Shown here piece by piece: positions 23,601-35,600 of a stretch of DNA of 64,000 bases. Each line of letters opens with the position of its first letter. Positions within the stretch are counted from its first letter, which is position 1. A program made the position numbers and the translations under genes. Source of the DNA: Owenia fusiformis (taxonomy: Eukaryota > Annelida > Polychaeta > Sabellida > Oweniidae); contig CAIIXF020000002.1 of NCBI GenBank assembly GCA_903813345.2, forward strand, positions 12,730,150-12,794,149, given 5' to 3'. A model generated the notes under the pieces. That model did no database searches, was not told where the DNA came from, and was given only the letters and a program-made list of their open reading frames with translations.

Positions 23601-26600
23601 ATGAAAAAATTTTAACTCGATACCTACTTCCTGTCGGCCATTTTGAAGTCAAATGCTAAAATCCTTGTCTGCAAACTTTAAGAAAAACGGCTTCACAGTT
23701 GCTTTTAAAACTTTAACATCTTGTTCAGCTCACTTCATTCTAGATCTGATTAGGTTTTGGACCTGTTAGCTCAGTCATGTCAGCCATTTTGAATGTCTTA
23801 AGAAAAGTTAGCGCACGATAATACTTTGTATCATATTGAATGGTGTTTTTGAGTTTTCATACTTTAAGTATTTAGTAGCTTTATAAATAATTTCAGATCT
23901 ACTTTGTTGTAAAAGCCTATGTTATTGTTAAAAGTAGTAATATGTGATAATTTTGTAAGAAGAAATCAGCAAAAACACATAATCACTTTTTTATTGTCGG
24001 CCATTTTGGATTTTTCCGTCCTAAAGTCTTGTCTGTGAAGTCTTGTCTACGTGTTTTCAGGTGAACCGTTTGGTGGATCTATTTCAAATTTTCAGGGATG
24101 ATTCTTAGTATAAAAATCTAGATCTGATTTGTTTTTTGGCATTCTGGGTAAATGTCAAGGCAGCCATTTTGGATTTTCCGTCCTAAAATCTTGTCTGTAA
24201 AGTCTTGTCTACTCGTTTTCAGGTGAACCGTTTGGTAGATCAATTTCAAATTTTCAGAGATGATTCTTAGTATGGAAATGTAGAACTGATTAGTTTTTTG
24301 GCATTCTGGATAAATGTCAAGGCAGCCATTTTGGATTTTCTGTCCTAAAATCTTGTCTGTAAAGTCTTGTCTATGCATTTCCAGGTGAACCGTTCTGTAG
24401 ATCAATTTCAAATTTTTAGGGATGATTCTTAGTATGAAAATCTAGATCTGATTAGTTTTTTGGCATTCTGGATAAATGTCAAGGCAGCCATTTTGGATTT
24501 TCCGTCTTAAAATCTTGCCTGTAAAGTCTTGTCTACGCGTTTTTAGGTGAACCGTTTGGTAGATCAATTTCAAATTTTCAGGGATGATTCTTAGTGTGAA
24601 AATCTACATCTGATTAGTTTTTTGGCATTCTGTGTAAATGTCATGGCAGCCATTTTGGATTTTCTGTCCTAAAATCTTGTCTGTAAAGTCTTGTGTACGC
24701 GTTTTCAAGTGAACCATTTGGTAGATCAATGTCATATTTTCAGGGATGATTCTTAGTATGAAAATCTAGGAACAGATTAGTTTTTTGACATTCTGGGTAA
24801 ATGTCAAGGCAGCCATTTTGGATTTTCTGTCCTAAAATCTTATCAGTAAAGTCTTGTTTACATGTTTTCTAGTTAACTGTGTGACGGATCAATTAAAATT
24901 GTGTTGGTAAAGTCTTGTCTACTCATTTTCAGGATAACCATTTGATGGGATCACCCATTGGTGGGGACATTTTGTACACATTTGTGTTCTTGTTTACCCT
25001 TGGTATGCGCAGCTAACGAAAATTGACTGGTACGGGTCAAAAGCTGGACCGGTACGGGTTAACAGTTTTATTTGAATTTAAAATAGCCATAACTTGCTCA
25101 ATATTGACTTCCTCGTGTCAAATTTGAAATATATGATGCCTGCTTGCCTGCCTGCTTGCAGCAAGAAGACGGACCGGTTCGGGGCAATCTGCTTGCAGCA
25201 AGAAGACGGACCGGTTCGGGGCAATAGCTGATGAAATTCTTTGTCACAAAGTTTGGCATTTTTTATAAAATCAAACGCGCGTCATTGAAACTCACAAGAT
25301 GTAAATAGCATGTCATTTACATCATACCTTGATGGGGAAAAATAGACCTTATATGTTAGAAGTACTAAATAAAAGTTATCGTGAAAATAAGACAGTCGTT
25401 CTCGAGAGAAAAGAGCATAAATGCGCATTTAGAGAGTTTTGGTCCGTTTAAAAATCTGTAAAAAATTGGGGTACTTAAAAGCATCGGGAGGCATCATATA
25501 TTTCAAATTAGACACGAGGAAGTCAATATTGAGCAAGTTATGGCTGTTTTAAATTCAAATAAAACCGTTAACCCGTACCGGTCCAGCTTTTGACCCGTAC
25601 CGGTCAATTTTCGTTAGCTGCGTATACCAAGGGTGTTTTTAGAAGCTAAATAAACTATTGGAAGGGGCATGGAAAGAGTGATCTGGTGATGGATTTCAAA
25701 TTGAATTTTTAATTTTCTGTGTCATTGAAATTTCTAAAATAGGGGATAACAAGAACAAATTGTAGAATAAACAAAAACTTATTATCATTATGCTCCAAAT
25801 ATTGATGTCTAATATTCTGAGGCCAATGAACTATAATTGAGTTCCTTCTTATTTATCAATTCAATTAAACATCTTCCCCTAATTTATATCCGTATTATGG
25901 GTTTTCAACCCCTTTACATATAGCAGAAGTGAAATATATTAGAGACTACAAAGATTACTTGGCAATAAACTGTTTCTGTGTTTATATGTGTTTTCAGCGA
26001 TGTGGTTATGGTGCTGGAGAGGATGCGGATTGTGTGTGGTGTGATCCCAAGGAACATAAATATAGCGATGCCTATGAAGCTGATATATGCAAAACAAGCT
26101 ATCATTGTCATACTTTCCATAGGATTTATATTATAAATGCAACTAGTGAATCAAATGCTGAGTGTGGAGAGTGTGAATATGGGTATGTACATTATACATG
26201 TAGAGAACAAGTTAGAAAGTATATACAGTATATATACATATTGTTAAATACCACATGTGATCAAAACCACCCCTTTGGTTTCAAGAATAGTACTACATAT
26301 CATCAGAATTTGCAGGAATGAATATAATTTACTGAGCAAGTGTAGTGAGTGAGCTCAAATGTTGATACATATTTTTAGAAAACCTTTTTATGATAATGCC
26401 AACATTGGTCAACTACATATGAAAGTTTAAATTCATAATTTGTGGAGGCATAGTCTTAAATATATCTGTACATGTGTGTGAAAAATTTGTAGATATGTTG
26501 AATCTGAAATGGAAGATAATTTTGAGTGTGACCCTTGTGAATGGAGACGAAGTGATCCAAGATGCGAGATATATTTGATAGCAAAGGACACAACAACAAC

Positions 26601-29600
26601 AACAACAACAATGTCGAAAGCCATCACAGTGGAAAATGTCACACACCATGATCAAACTGAAAACACATCAAGAGAACTGAATAATGAACCAGGTAAACAC
26701 TCATAGGTTAATGATGTTTTCATGCAGAATGCATCAATTTTATAAAATATGTATACTGTATTAGGATTACATGTATGTTAAAGTGCAAATTTTGATCATT
26801 TGTCATGACTTAAAAATTGTTTGAGGCATTTTTGGAAAACGTAACCTTTGAAAAATAGGTTGCTGGTTATTCAATTTACAAATATTTGAATTTCCTACCA
26901 TTTTACCAGCAACAGTTTAGATTTGAAGATCATCAAAGTTGTAATGAAATGGCATTAAGGACCAATGAATAGCTTCTACTTACCATCACAACAACACTAG
27001 CGATATCTAGCTTGTGATATTACCCCCACAAAAAAACTCAATAGTACAGTGTAAAACAAAGTAAGGAGGTCCTTTTGAGGTCTTTTTTCAAATCATTTTG
27101 CATGATTGTTGATTTAGATTATAATAACAATACAGTTCATGTCCACTGTAGGATGTATCTTTTAACCCTGGTACCCATAGTTTGTACAGCCTTCCTCTGA
27201 TTGATACCAAACTACATGTAACCACTTGAGTATGATTCTTAATGTTAATAGGTTCTGGGACAGACTTGACAGCGATACTGATTGCAGTTATACTAGTAGT
27301 GGGAGCTGTGTTCTCCATATGTATCAGTTGTTGGTGTTATTGGAGAAATAAGCCAAAACGCATTTGCTTCAATGGACCATCACAAGATCCAGAAAAAGGT
27401 ACTATAATATCAGTTTTCACTGAGGGACGATATCACAGTATAGCCCCAACCAATAGGGAATGATATAAACACAACCTTGTTTATAGAAATCGTTATTATT
27501 TGAATTGAATACTCTGAAATTAATACTGTTTTTAAAGAAGCACCACTCCTGCACTTTTCCACCGATCATTTGTAGAAAATAGTGAAGAACAATCAGGATG
27601 CAAAAGGGTTAATGTTTGAAGATTACATTTGTTTTTAGTCAGTAATTTTCCAATTTCTTTTTAAAATCAATTCAACATATTATTAAGAAATATATGAAGA
27701 AAATTTATCTTTAGAAATTTCCTAAGCTTCAAAACAGGTCATGGAGAGTTGAAAATGATTTAGCTGTCAAGACTATTATATATTTAAACAGGATGAGCTG
27801 ATTTTACAGAATTTCAGACAACCTACACAAAATCATACACACACTTTAGTCACACATATAATGTCATACCCATAATAATAATAAATTAAAATATTCAAAA
27901 TACCCTTCATCCTGTTATTTATTTTAGGTTCAAGAGAAGAAATAACTGAGAATGAGCTTCTTCTAAAAAGGTAAATTGCTAAGTTTATTTTATTTTATAT
28001 GCTTGATTGTTGAAGGTCTATGTATGTTTGTAAATCTGTTTACTATACACATGCTATAAAATATGAGAACTATTTAAAGTTGCTTATCTTAGCATAATCA
28101 TATTTTCCATTCTTGTAGTAAAACAACTATATACATTTTTGTGTGGTATTAGATATTCTTATATAAGTGAATATTATTTTTATTATATTTTTGCAATCCT
28201 ATTATTAAAATCTCAATGGGTGCAGCGCCCATTTGTTTTAATGCTTGGAATGTCACTGTGGATCTTGTTCAGAATTACATCTTAAGAAACATGAACAGGT
28301 GAAGTACGCGATTTTGAAAATAATCACGGTTATGATGATCATATCCCAAACATTCTGCTTTGTCCCAACGATGTCACCATCAATGAACGTTCCAGCATGG
28401 ATTCAGTTGTTGATGCTTCGGGTAAGAAGCTACTAGACCTATGCAGGTCATCTAATTTACGAATTATAAATGGCAGAGTACTTGGGGACTCGCCCGGTAG
28501 ATTCACATGCCATAAATGGAACGGAAGCAGGTAGTTGACTATAGTATTATTCATGAAAATATGCTTCCAGATATTATATACTTCAAGGTTCATGATAACC
28601 TTTGTGTGCTCTCTGATCATTGCAAGATTTCTCTATTAATGCAAGTACGAATACCAAACGACCACGGTAACAATCGGACTAAAAACAATGGGCATACTAT
28701 CAAAATGAAACCATGGGAAAAATGGGACGCCCGTCGAGAGGTACAATTTAAACGAACCTCTCCAATAATTTAAAAACACGAAATGATATAAATGAACTCA
28801 ATTACAAGCTAAACGACACCTACAATATTGATGATTGTATTGACAAGCTCGAAAAAATTATAATTAACACAGCAAAAAGAAAACTACAAAAAAGTTACCC
28901 TGTAAAAAGAAAGGGGGCTCGATATCTCAAAAATGGTTTGATAATGATTGTAGTATACTGAAAAGAAAGGTTAAGTCAATTGGAGCAAAACTAATAAAAT
29001 CACCAAATGATAATATGATTAGAGGTAATTACTTCAAGTGGCTAAAGGAATATAGGAAATGCTGTAAGATAAAACAGAGGAAATTTAAAACTAATATGAT
29101 AAATAAATTAGAAGAACTTTATGACAATGACCCTAAAGAATATTGGTCCCTACTTGAGCAACTAAGGCACAAAGACGGAAACAATAAGTCCGCGTATATA
29201 ACACCAGAGAAATGGCATGAACATTTTTCCAAATTATTTGAAAAGGATAAAAATACCGAAATCAACAAAAAAGTCAACGAAATTGTTAAATCAATAGAAA
29301 ATGACAATCATTTTGACGAACTTAGCTTCAGAATAACAGAAAACGAGGTTTACAAGGCAGTTAAAGGAATATTCCTTGCCAAACCATCTCTCTCCTCATA
29401 TGGTAGCTATAACCATATATGCTTGCCATGTTTAGCAAAACACGCAAAAATGTTTTGATATGGTCAAATTTGATCACTTAGAAATATGATGCTCAATTCC
29501 AGTAAGCTGCCATCTTTTAAAATTTCACAAAGGAAGTGATGTCATCGACTCTCAACTTTGCATATAGCATTAGGTGAGGAGCTATTAAGAATTACAAAAC

Positions 29601-32600
29601 CAGCTAAATATTCTTTTTCAACTTTGTATCTTATTTAATCCTTCTGAAAATCTCTTCTTTTATTCTAAGTTGACAAGCCCTGAAAATATTTTTGCACAGA
29701 AAGTAATGATCACTTGTCTAGAAGTGATTTTGTGCTACTTTCCTATCCTGTTATAGGCAAGGTTATAGAAGTTGAGAGTTGATGACATCACTTCCTGCAA
29801 GAAATCTTAAAAGATGGCAGATCACTGGAAATAAGCACTGGATTTTTAAATGATCAATATTGACCATATTAAAACATTTTCCCATGTTTTGCTAAATATG
29901 GAAACTATATATGTGATTATAGCTACCATATCAAGAGAGAAAGGGTCTGGCAAGGAATATTCCTTTAAGCAATTAAAGAACAACAAGAGTTCGGGTTTTA
30001 ACGGCATTAGCTATGAAATGATTAAAGCGTCATACTCAGTTTTAAATAATGTTATCTGTAAAATGTTTAACCCTTTCACGACGATGGGCTCCATATGGAG
30101 CCCTATTATGTAATACCTTTCAGGACGATAGGCTCCTTTTGGCACCATAATTTTTGTTTATATACATCGATGAAATGATAATATCTCCAGTTCTATTCAG
30201 TATTTTTACACCAAATTTTGACAAGTTGTTCTAATACGATAGTCCTTACTAAAAATGTATTTCAGTGATAAAATTCAAGGTATAGGTCTCTGGGCATAGG
30301 TAATTTTCAGTTTTCCCCTAAAAACTGCTCTTACTTATCCGTCACCAGGGCCAACATTTTCCTCTTATATTCACGTCGGGAAAGGGTTAACATATTACTA
30401 AGCAAAACAGTTTTCCCTGAGAAATGGAATATTTCATCAATCGTTACGTTATTTAAGAAAGGAACGACGAAAGACCCTGGAAATTACAGAGGTATTTTTA
30501 TTTCTGATTGCTTTGGCAAATTATTTTCAATAATTTTGTATAATAGACTTTACGCCTTTGTACATGACCGAAAAATAATATCGGAAAATCAAGCCGGTTT
30601 CACAAAGAAAGCACGAACAACTGACCACATGTTCATTATACGAACCCTCGTAGTTAAATATGTAGTAAGTGAAAAAGGGAATATATATATGTGTTTTGTT
30701 GATTTGAGGAAAGCTTTCGATACGGTATGGCATGATGGATTATTTTTGAAACTTTTGCAATCGGGGGTAAACGGTTTATTCTATAAAATGATAAAACATA
30801 TATATTCACAATCAAAAGCAAGAGTCAGACTAGATAATGAGGGTTTATTTACCAATGAATTTGAGTGTAACAAGGGAATAAAACAGGGGGACCCCCTAAG
30901 TCCTCTTCTATTTAATATATATATAAATGACATTATTAAAACATTAGATCTCAAAACAGACCCTTTATTAAATAATAAGCGAATTGGAAGCCTCCATTTT
31001 GCCGATGACTTAGTAATTATCGCATCCTCAAAAGATGAAATGCAAACCAAATTGGACAAATTAGAAAAATACTGTGAAGAATGGCACTTAAATATCAACA
31101 CTGATAAAACCAAAATTATGGTAATGAATAAAAATGGTAGACTTATTGATAATCACTTCTTTATAGGAAATTACAAAATAGAATCTGTTTCACGATACAT
31201 TTACCTGGGAATGGAATTAAGCATAAGTGGGTCAATGAGACCTGCAGCCCAGCATGTCAAAGACAAAGCTGAAAAGGCAAAATTTAAATTATTAAGTCTA
31301 ATTTCTAATGGTAATATGAAACCATCATTATGCTTAAAACTATTTGATCAACTCATAAAGCCCATATGCCTCTATGGATCTGATATATGGGGTATGGGTA
31401 TCTTAAACTCGAGTAAAATTAAAAAAGACCCACAATGGGCATAAGAAAAGGGATATGATGGAATAACATTTGAATCTCTTCATATATCATTTATGTAATC
31501 GATACTCGGTGTTAACAGAAAGGCCAGTAATGACGCTACACGAGGCGATTTAGGTAGGTTTCCACTATTTATTTCTTTGTTTTATCAACAAATGAAATAT
31601 CTTAATCATATTAACAATAAAGGAACCGACTCGCTTCTACGTGAAGCCCTTGAGGTAAATAAACAACTGACAGATATGAATAAACAATCATGGCTCACGC
31701 ACATCAATGATGTACTTAAATATATTTACAATGGTACTTCACCAAACTATTTAAACTTAAAACCAAGAGAAATTAAGAAATTACTGGAAAATAGATACAT
31801 ACAATTTTGGGAAACTAAAATAAAATCAAATAATGGTAAATTGAGGTTTTATAAGATAATAAAAGCAAAATGGAACAAGGAACCCTACTTGGATTTAATC
31901 AAAAATGAAATAGACAGAAATAACTTGACAAAGCTAAGAATTAGCGCACATAAATTAGAAATCGAAACAGGTCGTTACACAAAACCAATTACCCCTATTG
32001 AAGAAAGAAAATGTTTAATGTGTAACAAGAAAACCGGTTCAGAATGCCATTTCCTATTAGAATGCAATAAGTTAAAAGATGTTCGGTCAAGTTACATGGA
32101 TAAAATAAAAAAACACTGTCAAAATTTAGAAAACATGAATAACATGGAACATATATTAATGTTTCTATTTAATTCAGAGGGAATAATATTAAATATACTA
32201 GCAAAATATATATCTAATATTTTTATCGAGAGAGAAAAAAACACGAAATGCATCCAATAAAATCTTGCAATGATCAAGCACCCTTTGATTAGTTAATATA
32301 CTATATAGATAATTAGTTAAGCTTTTTCATTTTTTCTGTTTAAGCTGTACACTTTGCCCAAATGTGGGATACAAGTATAATAAAGCTCATAATAATATAT
32401 TTGAAAGATCTATACTCTAGCATGATGTACTTGTTACATGTACTAGAATGCACCATTAAAGGGCCTGGAATGTGGTAGCCTGAATTCCAAGTCTAGGATA
32501 CAAGACTTGGGTTCATTATAAATCATCCACAATAGATTGAGTCATTTTCATAATTCTTTTCACACATTGCAAAATATTTTGTACAATATCACCTAAAAGA

Positions 32601-35600
32601 ATGATGTTTTATTTTACATTGATTCCTTTTTGCAAGGGTTCTCAATGAGGGTAATTGCACTAAATCTTAAAATAACCATGCACTCTGGTCTGGTCTTCAA
32701 TAATGAATATTATTTAAAATAATCTTCTGCTTTTTTGGAATTGGATATATCATGCCTAGCTATTACTACTAGCTTTATGATTGTGTGAATTTCATATCAA
32801 ACAAAATTAATAATATAATTTGTCAGAATAAAGAAAACTTCATCCATTTTGGCATCCATTTAATAGTAGAACTTTTGCATCCACATATATTCGCTGCTGT
32901 GTAATTAAACATGTAATTTGAACCAATGAAATCTATGTTTGATTTGGTGGTTGAAACTGATACAAAAAAGCAAAAACTGACATCCCCAGTGAAGTAATTA
33001 TTTCTAATGTTGATTTATTAGACCATATCAATAATTCCCAATATGGCAATTTACTTCCATGTGAATACTAATAGCACACTGTTTTTCAACAATATCCTCA
33101 TTACTGCAAACATTTTGGAAAATAATAGACCTTTATTATCCTTTTTTATATCTTTTTAACATTTATTATTTAAAAAGTAATAGAGTGTTTTTATTTTATT
33201 ATCTTTAGTAATGGCCAATGTGAAGAAGCTATCCCTAAATCTGGGAAACCAAGAGTCCACACAGTGTCCGAATCTGATTCCCATTGTGATACTCTTAACA
33301 TTGACTACTGCCCACAATGTCAGTGCAATGACTGTGGTTGGAAGCAGAATGGTATTTGTGGACGCAGCAGTCGGAGATCAACAATGGATGATGAAGTTAG
33401 ACCAGAATCATTCATGACAAACTCTTCAGTATCAAAGAATGAGACCAGTACCTTGGTTGATACAACCAGACTAGTTCCTAATCCAAATATGGAAATGGTT
33501 GCTCCTAACCCTAAGGTGCTGATTAAACAACGCTCTGTGGAAATGAAAATCCAAGAGAAGGAGAAGGAGAGCCGCCAATGTGCCATTGGTTTGGTCTGTA
33601 ATCAAGAAATACAGTCATTCCCTTACATGAGCTCAATGAATCCTGAGCCAGCTTCTTCGAGGCCCTCAGAACTTGAATCAGTAAATGGAGAGTTATCCTT
33701 AGAAACAGTCATATCAGGTAAATACTAGAAAAGTACAACTACTGTAGGTTTGCTTGTTGTGTACATGATCTATTGCATTATTGTAGCGATTTTATATTTA
33801 TCCACATAAAGTTGAAACCACTAGCTATTTGACAAATGGACATAATTGGCGGTCCATGTTAAATGGTCAGCGAAACATTGGCCACATTTTCAATTAATTT
33901 CTTTCTTAATTCATTTGTATTTTATTTTAGAAGCTAACAACTTGGCTAGTAATATCCCAAATGATAATTCACTTTGTGATGAGCAACGACAACCTCGTGT
34001 TTCAAGTGGGGGTTTCTCTGCTAATAGCAGAGATGAGAGACTAAGGCCACCGATATCCCATGACTCTGATGCTACAATTCCTAAGAAGAGACTTGATCAG
34101 GGAAATGCTAGAGTCACTCCTCAGCCTCATCGTGATGTCAGTAGCTTTAAAGATGCCTCCCTCCCTAATATCGATGTCCGAACGGAAGAGTCAAGACCAA
34201 TTTCTCAGAGAGAGCAAGCTTTGAAATGTGGTATCGGTGATCAATATGGTGAAGAAAAATCCAATGTGGCCATCAATGGGAACAATAACCATATAACAAT
34301 ATACCAAAACCCACCAACAAATCTGCTTCAAACAACGAATCAGACAGAAAGCCAACCAAACTCCAAGGTAAGCAATTCTCCATTATTTCACATAATCTCC
34401 ATTGGAGACAACCAATAATTTTGTACTGTTTCATTTCATATTCAGTAAAACCTGTCTAATCCGAACACCATTGGGACCGGATAAAAGCGTTCAGATTAGG
34501 AGGTGTTCACATTTCAAGGTTTTTGCATTCGCGATATTCCGGATTCTGAAGAAATATGAACACATTCTCGGTAAATATCTATAGTTCTTTTGACAACATA
34601 ACTTTATGGCATTCCAGAAATGTGAAAACTCGATTTAAATGAATCTAGTCATGCTGGAAAGCCCCATTATGAATGAGACCATTCAAGATTTTTTCCCAAA
34701 ATTTTGATATAATGACAATATTTGAGCAATTTTGTATGAAACATCAGAAATTTTATGAAAAGTGTTCAGATTAGACAGGTGAGTTTTTCAAACATGACTG
34801 TTCACTGTTCAAATTGGGAGGTGTTCACATTTCAAGGTTTTTTTAACATGGGAGTCAATGGAAGGAGAAAATGGGACCAAAAAAAGGTGTTCAGATTGGG
34901 AGGTGTTCGGATTAGCCAGGTGTTCAGATATACAGGTTCTACTGTATATGCAACATCAAGTTATATGTTAAACAAATGCTAAATACCCTAAAAACGATCC
35001 TTGGGAACTAAATCCTAAAAACATGTTATGAAATAGAAATCGATGTAAATTCTTAGTGATAAAATATAGAAATCTAATTTAATTTTCTGTTTATCAAAAT
35101 ATTTAAGAATATATTTCAAAATATATTAGGGTGCTTCCTAGAATTTATTTCTCAGGTAGGTGCAAAATTCACATTTTCTCACAATCAAATATTTGCAAAG
35201 CTATTTGAAATCTCGCTTAAACTTACATTTTCTTTTATTTTATAACATATTTCAATTATATGTATGATTTTCTCCCTAAGAGAAGTTTGATATACATAGT
35301 TATTCCATTTTATTTGATTTCCAAGGATCCCCATTCAGACTGGGTTAAAAATTCTTTAAAAGTTGATTTATTCTTTTAATGGTCATATTTTTAAGATATG
35401 CCAATGGAGTTTTACAATGATCTCTCAAGAAAAACAGTCAAACCTGTAAAGTGGAACACCTCTGTTAGTGGAACACTTCAGAGTCCCAAGACCAATTGAC
35501 TTAATGTTAAATGCACCTCTTTAAGAAGAACACCTTCCTTGTGGAACACGTTTTAGAGTCCCAAGACCAACTGACTAAATGTTAAATGAACTTCTTTAAG

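Larger units (their letters stand above)
29015..31444 (+). pseudogene. LINE reverse transcriptase, split by two MITEs
   Basis: The three pieces 29015-29364, 29969-30070 and 30391-31444 total 1506 nt, an open frame of 502 codons including the stop, once the two MITEs (each with one TTAA) are ignored. RT motifs run from a finger region (KNNKSSGFNGISYEM) through KGTTKDPGNYRGI, VDLRKAFDTVWHDGL and KQGDPLSPLLFN to FADDLVIIASS. The early stop (DPQWA*) is followed by a displaced C-terminal frame. Confidence 0.85.
28290..32400 (+). mobile_element. APE-type LINE retrotransposon, dead, in gene 1 intron
   Basis: Order: a C-terminal endonuclease remnant (about 28297-28760: KKLLDLCRSSNLRIINGR, then GRFTCHKWNG and a frameshifted VVDYSIIHENM-like stretch), a linker, reverse transcriptase with FADDLVIIASS (about 31000), a thumb region ending SDIWGMG, and a C-terminal CLMCNKK...CHFLLEC zinc-like motif (about 32010-32050). 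A frameshift/stop at 31442-31500 and an endonuclease frameshift make it inactive; the 5' end is truncated. Two TTAA-flanked MITEs interrupt the RT. The 3' end has AATAAAGCTCATAATAAT. It is sense-oriented in the 27970-33209 intron. Confidence 0.85.

Noticed and set aside
24118-24411. 97-codon minus-strand ORF
   Set aside because: Two copies of the ~162-bp core repeat read in frame; no family match.
27928-27970. SREE as a proven TRAF2 binding site
   Set aside because: A four-residue consensus occurs often by chance; it is noted only as compatible.
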